A stretch of 39,534 nucleotides of DNA from Bacteroidota bacterium (GCA_003252385.1 QKEH01000175.1:1-39534), one strand, 5' to 3'. Counted from the stretch's first letter, positions 6,984 to 16,102 are shown. The notes: generated by a model from the letters alone, not told the origin. A program made the numbers and translations.

Positions 6984-8978
6984 CTACTCGGCTGAAAGGC
7001 TGGTAAAGTAGTACGTCAAACCATTATGTGGACAATTGGCCACGCCGTTCTTCCCGTTAAAGAAACGAAAAGACTGAGCCCCTTCCAGGACCACTTCCTG
7101 TTTTTGGGTAGTGCCCACCAGGCGAAGTGCTGTTCCGGGTCCCAAAACCTCTATGGAAAAAGGCAGGGTGAAACCTTCGTCTACATCGCTCCACCAGTAG
7201 CTAAAGCGGATGGAGTCGCCCTCTTTCCGGTAGGTATACATTAACGTGGGCGGCTGGGTTTTGTACAGGTACAGGTTAAATAGCGGTGTAAAATCCTGGC
7301 CGGTATAGGCATTCACAAAACGAACGAAATCGTCCGACTGAATAACCTGGTAACGGAACTGGTTGTAAAATCCGCGAAGCATACCCAGAAACAGGGAGTC
7401 GTTATCGATACACGCCCGTAAACTCTGAAGTAACTGAGCCCCTTTTAAATAGACATCCTGCCCGACAAAAGCATCTTCGTTCACATTGCGGTTTTGCACC
7501 AATGGCCATATATTGTTAATCAGGGGCCATTGATGAGCCATTTCTTCCATTGCCGCTTCGTATCCCAGCTTGTCTTCCAGAAAAAGGTATTCCGAATAAG
7601 TGGCAAACCCTTCGTGCAACCAAACATCGGCCATATCGCCCACAGTTACGGAATTGCCCCACCACTCATGCGCCGCTTCGTGCACTATAATATAGTCGTA
7701 CTGCCGATTCAGATAGCCCACGGAATTTTTACGCACATTGTAGGCATTGCCATAGGCAATGGCGGTTTGATGTTCCATCCCCTCATAGGGCGACTCCACC
7801 ATCCGAAACCGGTCGTTCCGGAACGGGAACATGCCAAAAGTCTTCGAATAAAAAGCTACCACCTCGCGAGCCTGTTTAAAATATTCTTCGGCTCGTTTCC
7901 GGTTCCAGGGCAGTACATGGTACCAGGCTTCAAGGGGTTGCCCTTCTAGGGGTATGGTATCCATAAAACTCACATACCTGCCCATATAAAAAGTGGCATT
8001 GTAACTGTTGATCGGGTAGGATACAAACCAATTGAAGCGGGCTTTGCCATCGGGCAGGGTATCCACACTTCGCAGCCTTCCATTGCTTACCGCATGATAG
8101 CGATGGGGTACGGTAATTCGTATGGACATGGAGTCGGGGCGGTCGGACAGGTGATCTTTTACCGGCCACCACGAACTGGCGCCCAATTGTTCGCATGCTA
8201 CGCCAGTCCAACGATGCAGGCGCGAATCGTGCGACCACACAAACCCACCCTGCCAGGGCGGGCGACGGGCTTTCTGTGGTTTGCCTTCATAATATACCGT
8301 AAGGCGGTATCGGTTACCGGGCACCAGCGTCTTCGGCAGGTCAACAAAAACGGCCTGGTATTCTCGATGAAACGACAGAGTGGTATCACCCATAACAATA
8401 CGTTCTATGCGGAACGGTTCGAACAAATCCAGTTGTAGGGTCCTGCTGGCTGAAAGCGCGGTGAAATAAAATGTATTGCTTCCGGCAATGGTGCGTGAAC
8501 GGGGGAATAGCTCCACCGACAAGTCGTAGTAATTAACATCGTAACAGGTACGCTCGGGACGCAATGCTCCGCGAAGCGAATCGGCACGCGTATATTCCGG
8601 ACGGTATCCCCGTTCAAAATATACGTCTGTTTTGGGATAGTATATGTTGGTTTGAAACTTTACGCGGAAAGCGGTATTGCACAAATAGGCACTTCTGCCG
8701 GATACGAAATGTACCCCGTTATCCTCAGCCTCGGAGGCCAGGGAGCACAGGCGATTCTTATCGCCCAGCTGGTAATAGCACTGTTGCAAATTAAGATAGG
8801 TGGACCGGGAGTGGGGGTGCTGTGCCCGGTACTCCTCCAGTTTTTCACTGGCTTGCAGGAAATCCTTTGCATCAAAAAAATGCGAAGCCTGTTGCGTTAA
8901 ATCCGAACTATATTGTGCGGAGATACTGCCCACTGCACACCATAGCCCGGCTCCAAACGCCGCTGCCTTTATGGCCAT
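6984..8978 (-). CDS. M1-family metallo-aminopeptidase, exported
   Basis: The 664-residue protein starts with a signal peptide (MAIKAAAFGAGLWCAVGSIS, then A and Q). An N-terminal TPR-like segment (residues 20-80) precedes the M1 beta-saddle. Catalytic hallmarks are visible. YEGMEHQTAIAYGN near residue 395 takes the place of GAMEN. HEAAHEWWG near 432 plus the later Glu in WLHEGFATYSEY form the zinc site, and YLKGAQLLQSL supplies the catalytic Tyr. It should trim N-terminal residues from peptides in the periplasm or at the surface. It begins 4 bases after the GldB-like stop codon; an alternative ATG at 9005 would overlap gldB by 23 bases. The two genes look like one transcript. Confidence 0.9.
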   Translation of the reverse strand: MAIKAAAFGAGLWCAVGSISAQYSSDLTQQASHFFDAKDFLQASEKLEEYRAQHPHSRSTYLNLQQCYYQLGDKNRLCSLASEAEDNGVHFVSGRSAYLCNTAFRVKFQTNIYYPKTDVYFERGYRPEYTRADSLRGALRPERTCYDVNYYDLSVELFPRSRTIAGSNTFYFTALSASRTLQLDLFEPFRIERIVMGDTTLSFHREYQAVFVDLPKTLVPGNRYRLTVYYEGKPQKARRPPWQGGFVWSHDSRLHRWTGVACEQLGASSWWPVKDHLSDRPDSMSIRITVPHRYHAVSNGRLRSVDTLPDGKARFNWFVSYPINSYNATFYMGRYVSFMDTIPLEGQPLEAWYHVLPWNRKRAEEYFKQAREVVAFYSKTFGMFPFRNDRFRMVESPYEGMEHQTAIAYGNAYNVRKNSVGYLNRQYDYIIVHEAAHEWWGNSVTVGDMADVWLHEGFATYSEYLFLEDKLGYEAAMEEMAHQWPLINNIWPLVQNRNVNEDAFVGQDVYLKGAQLLQSLRACIDNDSLFLGMLRGFYNQFRYQVIQSDDFVRFVNAYTGQDFTPLFNLYLYKTQPPTLMYTYRKEGDSIRFSYWWSDVDEGFTLPFSIEVLGPGTALRLVGTTQKQEVVLEGAQSFRFFNGKNGVANCPHNGLTYYFTSLSAE

Positions 8979-8982
8979 TGCG

Positions 8983-9999
8983 TTACGGATTATATCGTGA
9001 GGCATTGAGCAGGTACTGATAATCGGTTTCCTTCATCAGGTCGGACAGGGTAATGTCCGGATTCTTTCGCATGTAAGATTCCACAATGCGCATCCCTATC
9101 CATACCGCAGCTTTCCCGGGGCTTTCCTGGGTAAAATCTTTGGTAAACGGGGCATCTCCCACAAACTGGTTGATGGTAAAGGCATCGGTTACAAATAATT
9201 TTTTGTACTCCACCAGGTAGGCCCACATTGATTTTTCACTTTCCTGTACAAAACGCATTTGTTCGGAAGTATAGGACCAAAGCAAGGTGTCTGGTACCTC
9301 CGGCAAGAGTTGCTTTACACAATACATGGCACGGCCCTGATAGATCATTTGTCCCAGCAGATTATCCGTAGTGCTGGCGTAGTCAAACTCGGTCATTACC
9401 CAGGCAAGCAGTGCGTCGGGGACCACTTTTTCGGGGCACATCCGGATGCGCATGTATTCGGGCACCGGGGGCTGCAAGAGCTTGTAAAACTCATCGCGGG
9501 CACCCAGGTATTTATCCAGGCTGATCACCAGCAAACTGTCGTCGGTAATAATGGATTGGTTGAAGCCCGATATGCAGGTAATTACCCGGGGGATTACCGA
9601 TTCCGGGAAAAAGTGGGCATACCGGCCAAAGGCCTGCCCCAGCTCCTGTTCGTAAGCAACCATATCGGGGTACACTTCGGCCACCCGCCGGCTAACCTGG
9701 TACAGGGTGAAATCGGTTACAAAGGCTTTTAGCCGTTCGGCAAACTGAGGTCCGGACGGAGTGCCGATGCCGATTACCCCGCTGGTAAACAAAGGAAAAA
9801 ACCGGGGGTAGTGCTCCTGCAGGTAAGGAATGCTGTCTTCCAAATGATAAATGCTGATTGAAAACAGGTCTTCTTCAAAACGATCGATAGGCACTTCGAC
9901 CGGCGAAAACCCGGTAACGGCGTTCCTGTGGGTGCATGAAAAGCAGGTTCCGGCGAGCAGGAACAGCAGGAGGGTGAAACCTTTTATTCTTATAAACAT
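8983..9999 (-). CDS. gldB: GldB-like gliding-motility lipoprotein
   Basis: The 338-residue protein has a lipoprotein-like signal (FTLLLFLLAGTCFSC, then THRN), so it is probably membrane anchored. The start of the mature part, PVEVPIDRFEEDLFS, followed by an HYPRFFPLFTSGVIGIG segment, is characteristic of GldB. Further segments are ISGFNQSIITDDSLLVISLDK and KVVPDALLAWVMTEF. GldB is linked to gliding and the T9SS in Flavobacterium; homologues are kept in many non-gliding Bacteroidota. ATG 9999 is chosen because the signal peptide begins there; the frame extends upstream to 10125 without protein-like sequence. It is the first gene of a pair with the M1 peptidase. Confidence 0.8.
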   Translation of the reverse strand: MFIRIKGFTLLLFLLAGTCFSCTHRNAVTGFSPVEVPIDRFEEDLFSISIYHLEDSIPYLQEHYPRFFPLFTSGVIGIGTPSGPQFAERLKAFVTDFTLYQVSRRVAEVYPDMVAYEQELGQAFGRYAHFFPESVIPRVITCISGFNQSIITDDSLLVISLDKYLGARDEFYKLLQPPVPEYMRIRMCPEKVVPDALLAWVMTEFDYASTTDNLLGQMIYQGRAMYCVKQLLPEVPDTLLWSYTSEQMRFVQESEKSMWAYLVEYKKLFVTDAFTINQFVGDAPFTKDFTQESPGKAAVWIGMRIVESYMRKNPDITLSDLMKETDYQYLLNASRYNP

Positions 10000-10130
10000 A
10001 ATGGACTGCAATTTTTTACGAAAATACAATCTCGCCGGGAATATTCGACATATTTTTACCTCCCGATGCTCCATGCAGGCCGGCCGGGTGGTTCGGCCGA
10101 ATATTATTTTCACAAAACCGTACATTTGTT

Positions 10131-10160
10131 TTTGCTATTTAAAAAAACCATATATCTTTG
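10131..10160 (+). promoter_or_regulatory. Promoter of rpmH
   Basis: TTTG at 10131-10134 and TATCTTTG at 10153-10160 are 18 bases apart, a good Bacteroidota -33/-7 pair. The rpmH ATG is 35 bases downstream of the -7 box. Confidence 0.6.
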
Positions 10161-10195
10161 CAAGCCTGAAATAAATGAGGTAAAAAGTCATAACA

Positions 10196-10351
10196 ATGAA
10201 AAGGACGTTTCAACCATCGGTTAGAAAAAGAAGAAATAAGCACGGCTTTAGAGAAAGAATGTCGACTGCTAACGGCCGTAAAGTATTGGCCAGAAGACGC
10301 GCAAAAGGAAGAAAAAAACTTACCGTTTCTGACGAAATTCGCAGAAAATAA
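10196..10351 (+). CDS. rpmH: 50S ribosomal protein L34
   Basis: This is a short 51-codon gene encoding a very basic protein that begins [20 protein letters not shown] and continues with [20 protein letters not shown], the invariant L34 signature. It ends in EIRRK. Family length is 44-52 residues. It is part of the large ribosomal subunit. It has its own promoter and an intrinsic terminator. The usual neighbours of rpmH (dnaA, rnpA, yidC) are not present here, as is common in Bacteroidota. Confidence 0.97.
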   Translation: MKRTFQPSVRKRRNKHGFRERMSTANGRKVLARRRAKGRKKLTVSDEIRRK

Positions 10352-10371
10352 GTAAAAATATATAGTGTTCG

Positions 10372-10409
10372 AAAAAGCTTGTCTGTAAAAGACGAGCTTT
10401 TTTATTTTT
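10372..10409 (+). terminator. Intrinsic terminator after rpmH
   Basis: A 13-bp stem (10372-10384 pairing with 10390-10402, with one G-T wobble) encloses the loop GTAAA. It runs straight into a T-rich tract to about 10409. It lies 20 bases after the rpmH stop codon. Confidence 0.85.
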
Positions 10410-10472
10410 CGACCTGCCGAATCTGATTATTTTTACGACCGCAAAAATACCATTCAAAAGGCTACGAAATTT

Positions 10473-11180
10473 ATGTCTCAACCGAATTCCATACCGAACT
10501 TACCGGATCCCGCCCGGATTCGTGCTGTGGTATTCGACCTGGATGGTACGCTGTACGATCAGCGCACACTTCGGCGGAAGATGGCCTTGCGGCTGGTCAT
10601 TCAGGTACTTCGCTTTCGGATGGGAGCAACCGAGCTGAAAATCATCCGGCAGTTCCGCAAGGAACGCGAGAAACATCCGGGCTATTCATCTGCCCAACTG
10701 GATGCCGAACAGTACCAGTGGTGTGCCGAAGCGCTGGGAATTGCCCCGAATCAAGTTAAAACCTGCATTGAACAATGGATGTACCGCTTTCCGCTGAAAT
10801 TGCTCCGATCCACACGCTACCCAAATGCCGAGCTCTTTCTGCACGCCCTGCACGCCTGCGGTATTAAACGCATTATCTATTCCGATTACCCGGTGGAAGC
10901 CAAAATGAACGCCCTGCAACTCCCTTCGGACGGCCAATTCTGTTCTACTACGGCGCCACTCCATCAGCTTAAACCCAGTAAAACCAACCTGGATACCATA
11001 TGCCAGCTGCTGAACTGCCTGCCGGAGGAGTGCCTTTACGTGGGCGATCGCGATGATACCGACGGACAAGGTGCCAGAAGTGCCGGTATGCCTTTTATTT
11101 TGGTCGATACCCACGAAGCCCGAAAAGGGATTTTCTATAAAAAACTCACCGAACCATTTAACCTCACTCATGAAGGATAG
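10473..11180 (+). CDS. HAD-family hydrolase (phosphatase-like), first gene of the UbiA locus
   Basis: The 235-residue protein has motif I VVFDLDGTLYDQ near residue 20, motif II IIYSDYP, a motif III Lys in QLKPSKTNLD, and motif IV YVGDRDDTDGQGARSAG. The cap domain is helical and sits between motifs I and II (class I HAD). It overlaps the methyltransferase start by 11 bases and precedes a UbiA/DPPR-synthase-like gene. In the arabinogalactan pathway of mycobacteria a phosphatase must remove the 5-phosphate from decaprenyl-phosphoribose-phosphate; this enzyme could play that role here, but that is inference from context. The N-terminal 15 residues are a polar tail without a signal peptide. Confidence 0.8.
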   Translation: MSQPNSIPNLPDPARIRAVVFDLDGTLYDQRTLRRKMALRLVIQVLRFRMGATELKIIRQFRKEREKHPGYSSAQLDAEQYQWCAEALGIAPNQVKTCIEQWMYRFPLKLLRSTRYPNAELFLHALHACGIKRIIYSDYPVEAKMNALQLPSDGQFCSTTAPLHQLKPSKTNLDTICQLLNCLPEECLYVGDRDDTDGQGARSAGMPFILVDTHEARKGIFYKKLTEPFNLTHEG

Positions 11181-12054
11181 TATGCCAACCTGCTGGGTTT
11201 GTGGCAGCAGCCATTTTAAGTTGATTAAAAAGAGTGATGCTTCACCGCATTTGACCAGCGAAAATTTTGCCATCACCAATTTCGACTACGGAAAAACCGG
11301 CGAACTGCAGCAGTGCACCCAATGCCAGTTTATTCAATGCACCGACCTGGATGAAGTATTGGGTTTTTATGAAGATCTGGAAGACCCCGAATACGAGAAA
11401 ACCCGTAAAGAGCGCAAAGTTCAGGAAGAACGTCTGGTAAAACTACTGCAGAAATTCAAACCCCGGGGCCACCTTTTGGACATTGGAGCCGGCAGCGGAA
11501 TTATGGTGGAATCGGCTCAGGAATACGGCTACCAGGCCGAAGGCATCGAGCCCTCGCGTTGGCTGCAACAAAACGCAAAAAAACTGGGGCTTCCGATCCA
11601 TCAGGGTACATTTCCCCATCCGGACACCCCGGGGCCCTTCGATATCATATCGCTGGTGGATGTAATTGAACACGTTAACACCCCGGCAGACTTACTGCAA
11701 CATATCCATGCCGCACTGGCACCCGATGGTGTTTTTATTCTGGTAACCCCCGATGTAAAATCGCTTGCTGCGCGAATACTCGGATATAAATGGTGGCACT
11801 ACCGTTTTGCCCACATTGGTTACTTTAATAAAAAGAATCTGTCGATGCTGTTGCAGCAGACCGGTTTCTCCATCCATTCCATCCGTCGGCCGGCCTGGCA
11901 GTTTACCCTCAAATATCTGGGCATCCGCTTCCTGTCGTTCCTGCCCAAATTTATGCGGTTCCCATTGCCCGATTGCTTGGATAAAATCCGGATTCCGGTA
12001 AATTTGCGCGATTCCTTACTTGTTGTATGCCATAAGAACCCTGCACATGCTTAA
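11170..12054 (+). CDS. Class I SAM-dependent methyltransferase with N-terminal zinc ribbon
   Basis: The 294-residue protein carries CWVCG near the N-terminus and CTQCQF about 45 residues later, a likely zinc ribbon seen in sugar- and O-antigen-type methyltransferases. The Rossmann core follows. Motif I is LLDIGAGSGIMVESA, the acidic ribose contact is AEGIEPS, and the post-motif segment is DIISLVDVIEHVNTP. The later GYKWWHYRFAHIGYF segment resembles family members that act on glycan or lipid-linked sugars. Two starts are possible. ATG 11170 overlaps the HAD gene, while ATG 11182 has AAGGA four bases upstream. The substrate is unknown. The gene overlaps the UbiA gene by 8 bases, so the genes are translationally coupled. 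Confidence 0.85.
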   Translation: MKDSMPTCWVCGSSHFKLIKKSDASPHLTSENFAITNFDYGKTGELQQCTQCQFIQCTDLDEVLGFYEDLEDPEYEKTRKERKVQEERLVKLLQKFKPRGHLLDIGAGSGIMVESAQEYGYQAEGIEPSRWLQQNAKKLGLPIHQGTFPHPDTPGPFDIISLVDVIEHVNTPADLLQHIHAALAPDGVFILVTPDVKSLAARILGYKWWHYRFAHIGYFNKKNLSMLLQQTGFSIHSIRRPAWQFTLKYLGIRFLSFLPKFMRFPLPDCLDKIRIPVNLRDSLLVVCHKNPAHA

Positions 12055-12964
12055 ACATTACATTTATATTGCCCGCCCCGACCACTGGTTTAAAAACATT
12101 TTTATGTTACCGGGAATCGTAATGGGGCTGTATTATACCAATTTCAGCTTCGAAGGCACCTCGCTGCTCACCTTGCTATGCGGTATTGTGGCGACCTGTC
12201 TCATTGCATCGTCCAACTACGTAATCAACGAATGGCTCGATATGGAATTTGACAAATTCCATCCCATAAAGAAACACCGGCCTGCCGTAAGTGCCGGCCT
12301 GCGTAAAGAAATTGTATATTCCGAATATGCTCTGCTCGCACTGGTTGGCCTGGGGCTCAGCGCTACCATTTCCGCCCCGTTCCTTTACACTCAGATTTTC
12401 TTTCTGGTGATGGGCTTTTCCTACAATGTGAAACCCATACGGCTCAAGGACAAGGCTTATCTCGATGTGCTATCCGAATCGGTCAATAACCCCATTCGTT
12501 TTGTTTTGGGCTGGTTGCTCATGGGCATCCATATCATTCCACCCTCGAGCATACTGGTGGCTTACTGGATGGGCGGCGCCTTTCTGATGGCCACCAAGCG
12601 ATTTGCCGAATACCGCTTTATTAACGACAGTCAACTGGCAGGAAGCTACCGGCAGTCGTTCCGTTTTTACGACGAAAGCAAACTCCTCATTTCCACAGTA
12701 TTTTACGCCTTGTGTTCGTCCTTCTTTCTGGCTATATTTTTAATTAAACACCGCATTGAACTGCTTATTTCGTTTCCGTTTCTGGCCTTACTGTTTGCCT
12801 GGTACCTGCAAATTGGGTTCGATACCAACTCCATTGTGCAAACTCCGGAAAAACTCTATAAGAAAAAAGCTTTTGTGGCCTATGTGTGTTTTCTGTTTGT
12901 ATTATTAATAGTATTGCTAAAAATTGACATTCCATCGCTCTACTGGTTTGTTCGTAACTACTAA
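12047..12964 (+). CDS. UbiA-family prenyltransferase, decaprenyl-phosphate phosphoribosyltransferase-like
   Basis: The 305-residue membrane protein has about eight hydrophobic segments. It starts with ARPDHWFKNIFMLPG. The first active-site region is NYVINEWLDMEFDKFHPIKK followed by HRPAVSAG. The 'HPxKxxRPxAxG' ending is the mark of the DPPR synthase branch (Rv3806c-like), which moves phosphoribose from PRPP to polyprenyl phosphate, rather than of quinone or heme prenylation. The second region is AYLDVLSESVNNPIRFVLGW, keeping the conserved Asp and Arg. ATG 12047 overlaps the methyltransferase stop; the frame opens earlier at 12020. It is flanked by a HAD phosphatase-like gene and a GT-C-like transferase, which supports a lipid-linked pentose donor pathway (inference). 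Confidence 0.8.
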   Translation: MLKHYIYIARPDHWFKNIFMLPGIVMGLYYTNFSFEGTSLLTLLCGIVATCLIASSNYVINEWLDMEFDKFHPIKKHRPAVSAGLRKEIVYSEYALLALVGLGLSATISAPFLYTQIFFLVMGFSYNVKPIRLKDKAYLDVLSESVNNPIRFVLGWLLMGIHIIPPSSILVAYWMGGAFLMATKRFAEYRFINDSQLAGSYRQSFRFYDESKLLISTVFYALCSSFFLAIFLIKHRIELLISFPFLALLFAWYLQIGFDTNSIVQTPEKLYKKKAFVAYVCFLFVLLIVLLKIDIPSLYWFVRNY

Positions 12965-13003
12965 CCTTGCGAGTTGTACCCATAACCACTAATATCCTCT
13001 TTC

Positions 13004-15112
13004 ATGCTACAGCACATACCCGATCTCGAAAAGAAAATATTCTACCTCCTTGCCGGCATTCTTTTCCTGGCTATGCCGGTTTTAAGTCTGAAGTCGGGTA
13101 TTTCCGGCGACGAACAAACCTTCCACTACCCCCATGGAAAAAATGTATTCAACTACTACGCCACCCTGGGAAAGGATACTACCTGCCTGCATTACGATGG
13201 CAGTGTTCTTCATATGTACGGGCCGGTGTTTGACGTTGCCACGGTAGCCGTCATTAAATTGGTCCATGCCGAAGATGTATATCAGGTACGTCATATTATG
13301 AATGCCATGGCCGGCTGGGGAGCCATAATTTCAGCTGCCCTTATTGCCGTAATGCTGGGCGGTTGGCGTGCCGGTATTTTAACGCTGCTGTTTATGTTTC
13401 TGTCGCCACGTTTTCTGGGGCACTCCTTTAATAACCCCAAGGATATACCTTTTGCTGCGGCCTACATATTTACCATCTATGGTATTATCCGCTTCCTGAA
13501 ATACTACCCAAAACATATAATCAGGCACGGCTGGCCGGTTGCTCTGGGCATTGGACTGACCATTGGGGTTCGTGTCGGAGGTATTATGCTGGCGGTGTAT
13601 TTCCTTCTTTTTGCAGGCGTATTCTACCTGATGAACCATCAGGCAAAAAGCTGGTTTGGGAAAGAAAATCTCCATTATCTTTTTAAGTTGCTGGGAATAG
13701 CTGCCCTTATTTCCGCGGCAGGTTATGCCCTGGGAGTCGCCCTGTGGCCTTATGCACACAAAGCGCCCATTGCCAGGACCCTCGAAGCTATGAAGTTTAT
13801 GGAACAATACGCCACCAGCCTGCGCCAGGTTTTCGAAGGCCAGTTTATCTGGTCCGACCATGTGCCTAAGTACTACCTTCCCAAATATATTCTGATGACC
13901 ATTCCGGAATTTACCATACTGGGCTTTGTCCTATTTCTGGTGCTGGGTAGAAGCTGGGAAAAGAAGGATTTGACCTGGTATTTCGTCCTCTTCTTTATAG
14001 CCTTTTTTCCGGTGATTTACATTATAGCCAAAGGCTCGAATGTCTACGGAGGCTGGCGCCATGTAATGTTTATCTACTCCGGGCTGGCCATATTGGCAGC
14101 ACTGGGGTTCAACCACCTTATCGACCGTTTTACCCAACGCTGGTGGAAGATCAGCTCGTACACTCTGTTGGCAGTGCTCCTGTTTCTTCCTGCCCGACAC
14201 ATTATGGCCAGCCACCCCCACGAATACATCTATTACAATACGGTAAGCGGAGGAGCCAGAAAAGCCTACGGCCGATACGAAATGGATTATTTCTACCACA
14301 CCCTGCGGGCCGGATCGGAATGGCTCATTAAAAACCGTATTGAAAAAGCCCAATTGCCCGAAGGAAAAAAGATTGTGGTAGCCACCAACCTGAGTACCAA
14401 CACCCAATACTATTTCCGCCACTTGCAGGATAAGGTCTCGGTGCGCTATATCCGTTATTACGAACGCGGCAACTCCGACTGGGATTATGCCGTACTGGCC
14501 AATTCGTATATCGACCCCAACGAACTCCGCCGGGGGTACTGGCCTCCGAAAAACACCATCAAAACTTTCGATGTGGATGGAAAGGCGGTTTGTGCCGTAC
14601 TGGAACGAAAAAACCGCTACGACCTGGAAGGCTATCAGCTGCTGCAGGCCAAACAGCCGGCTGCGGCCATACCCTATTTCGAAAAGGCCGTAAAAGCCGA
14701 CGATACTTACGAACTGGCTTACCTCAACCTGGCCAATGCATACCTGGAAGCGGGCGATAATGACAAAACCATTCAGGCCGCCAATAAGTGCCTGCGCCTG
14801 TTCCCGGATTGGGATAAAGCCCTTAACTTCATGTGTATTGCCTATATCAATAAAAAAGAATACGAGAATGCCTTCCAGGTATGCGACCGGAACATGAAAA
14901 AGAACCCCAAAAATGTTTTTGCCTACTATTACGCCGGGGTGATTTATGCTCAAACCAACGATTACCCGACGGCCATCAAGTATCTCGATAAGGCCATTCA
15001 GGTAAATGGCCGGTACCTGCCCAGTTACCAGCTGCTGGCTCAAATCTATCAGCTGCAGGGGAAAAACGAAGAAGCCCAGCGAATCCTGAATTTTGCCCAA
15101 AACATTCGATGA
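13004..15112 (+). CDS. Multi-pass GT-C/GT39-like glycosyltransferase with C-terminal TPR repeats
   Basis: The 702-residue protein has an N-terminal membrane half with roughly 10 hydrophobic segments and a soluble C-terminal half. After the first segment there is SGISGDEQTFHYPHG, placing acidic residues (DE) in the first periplasmic loop as GT-C enzymes do for catalysis and metal binding. GGWRHVMFIYSGLAIL occurs later. Residues of about 545-700 are three to four TPR-like repeats (AIPYFEKAVKADDTYELAYL, AYYYAGVIYAQTNDYPTAIK). Such enzymes take sugar from polyprenyl-phosphate donors and transfer it on the periplasmic face. It follows the UbiA gene by 39 bases and is likely the consumer of that donor. 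The acceptor is unknown. Confidence 0.75.
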   Translation: MLQHIPDLEKKIFYLLAGILFLAMPVLSLKSGISGDEQTFHYPHGKNVFNYYATLGKDTTCLHYDGSVLHMYGPVFDVATVAVIKLVHAEDVYQVRHIMNAMAGWGAIISAALIAVMLGGWRAGILTLLFMFLSPRFLGHSFNNPKDIPFAAAYIFTIYGIIRFLKYYPKHIIRHGWPVALGIGLTIGVRVGGIMLAVYFLLFAGVFYLMNHQAKSWFGKENLHYLFKLLGIAALISAAGYALGVALWPYAHKAPIARTLEAMKFMEQYATSLRQVFEGQFIWSDHVPKYYLPKYILMTIPEFTILGFVLFLVLGRSWEKKDLTWYFVLFFIAFFPVIYIIAKGSNVYGGWRHVMFIYSGLAILAALGFNHLIDRFTQRWWKISSYTLLAVLLFLPARHIMASHPHEYIYYNTVSGGARKAYGRYEMDYFYHTLRAGSEWLIKNRIEKAQLPEGKKIVVATNLSTNTQYYFRHLQDKVSVRYIRYYERGNSDWDYAVLANSYIDPNELRRGYWPPKNTIKTFDVDGKAVCAVLERKNRYDLEGYQLLQAKQPAAAIPYFEKAVKADDTYELAYLNLANAYLEAGDNDKTIQAANKCLRLFPDWDKALNFMCIAYINKKEYENAFQVCDRNMKKNPKNVFAYYYAGVIYAQTNDYPTAIKYLDKAIQVNGRYLPSYQLLAQIYQLQGKNEEAQRILNFAQNIR

Positions 15113-15183
15113 GGCAAGGAATGAAATACGTTTTCGGCATTTCTGCCGTTAATAATCAAAAACAGGTTTCCGGCAGATAGTTA

Positions 15184-15191
15184 TATCTTTG
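15184..15191 (+). promoter_or_regulatory. -7 element (TATCTTTG) before the PASTA gene
   Basis: TATCTTTG followed by CA fits the Bacteroidota -7 box and lies 23 bases before the ATG at 15215. No clear TTG lies at the expected -33 distance. A short hairpin at 15135-15148 (CGGCA, TTTC, TGCCG) separates it from the glycosyltransferase gene. Confidence 0.45.
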
Positions 15192-15214
15192 CACGACAAA
15201 CGAACCAATAGACT

Positions 15215-16102
15215 ATGAAGCAATTATTCAGCTACCTGAAAAGTTCCATTTTTCAAAAAAATGCCTTAATTGCATTGGGTTCCCTGTTAGGATTCCTGAT
15301 CATTTTAGCGATTTACCTTCGTATCTACACGCATCACAACCGGAGCATATTGGTTCCCGACTTTACCGACACCCCTCTGGCTGTAGCCCAGGAACAAATT
15401 CTCGACCGAAAACTTCGCTTCGAAATATTCGACTCCATCTATGTAGCGGGCAGCGAACCCGGTGCTGTAATTGATCAGCACCCCCGGGGCGGCGCCCTGG
15501 TAAAAAAAGGCCGAAAGGTGTACCTTACAATAAATGCCATGTCGCCCGAAAAGGTAATTATGCCCAACCTGGTAGGTATTACCCTGCGGGAGGCTCGCAC
15601 CAAAATTGCCATTGCCGGTTTTGCCCTGGGCAAACTGAGGTACCGGTACGATATGGCCAAGAACGTAGTGCTCCAGCAGGAATCGCATGGAAAATCCATT
15701 GAACCCGGCGATACCATACTCAAAGGCAGTGTAATTGATTTGGTACTGGGCAAAGGACTGTCGGATCAGAAAACTATGGTTCCCAGCCTCGTGGGCATGC
15801 CCTACGAAAAAGCCCTTATTAAGGCCACCGATGCTTTTTTTACGGTAAGCGCACCCATACCCGACGAAAGTGTGGCTGAAGAACCCGGTTCCACCCCAAT
15901 TATTTACCGGCAACATCCTGCACACCATTCGGGGATTCTGGCTCCATTGGGCACGCAAATCACCCTTTGGGTAACCTGTGATTCAACAAAACTAAGTGGT
16001 CATGCCTCTGCCGACACGGCAGATTACGCCTGGCCGGATTTAAATGAGGCAGACGATGCAGCAAATATCGAAACTACTGACTACGATTACGATACTAACT
16101 AG
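15215..16102 (+). CDS. Membrane-anchored protein with three PASTA domains
   Basis: The 295-residue protein has a short cytoplasmic N-terminus and one membrane segment (IALGSLLGFLIILAIYLRIY). Three PASTA domains follow, starting at ILVPDFTDTPLAVAQ, VIMPNLVGITLREARTK and TMVPSLVGMPYEKAL. Each has the 'VPdlxGxxxxeA' opening and ends in a beta strand (VYLTINA, IDLVLGKG, ITLWVT). PASTA domains bind peptidoglycan fragments. Unlike Firmicutes and Actinobacteria, no kinase domain is attached. The C-terminus is an acidic tail ending TTDYDYDTN. The next gene starts inside this one, suggesting co-transcription. Confidence 0.88.
   Translation: MKQLFSYLKSSIFQKNALIALGSLLGFLIILAIYLRIYTHHNRSILVPDFTDTPLAVAQEQILDRKLRFEIFDSIYVAGSEPGAVIDQHPRGGALVKKGRKVYLTINAMSPEKVIMPNLVGITLREARTKIAIAGFALGKLRYRYDMAKNVVLQQESHGKSIEPGDTILKGSVIDLVLGKGLSDQKTMVPSLVGMPYEKALIKATDAFFTVSAPIPDESVAEEPGSTPIIYRQHPAHHSGILAPLGTQITLWVTCDSTKLSGHASADTADYAWPDLNEADDAANIETTDYDYDTN

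Noticed and set aside
13931-15100. Long (389-codon) minus-strand open frame
   Set aside because: It is antisense to the glycosyltransferase/TPR gene, which has clear membrane segments and repeats. The antisense protein is Gly/Val-rich with no recognisable motif.
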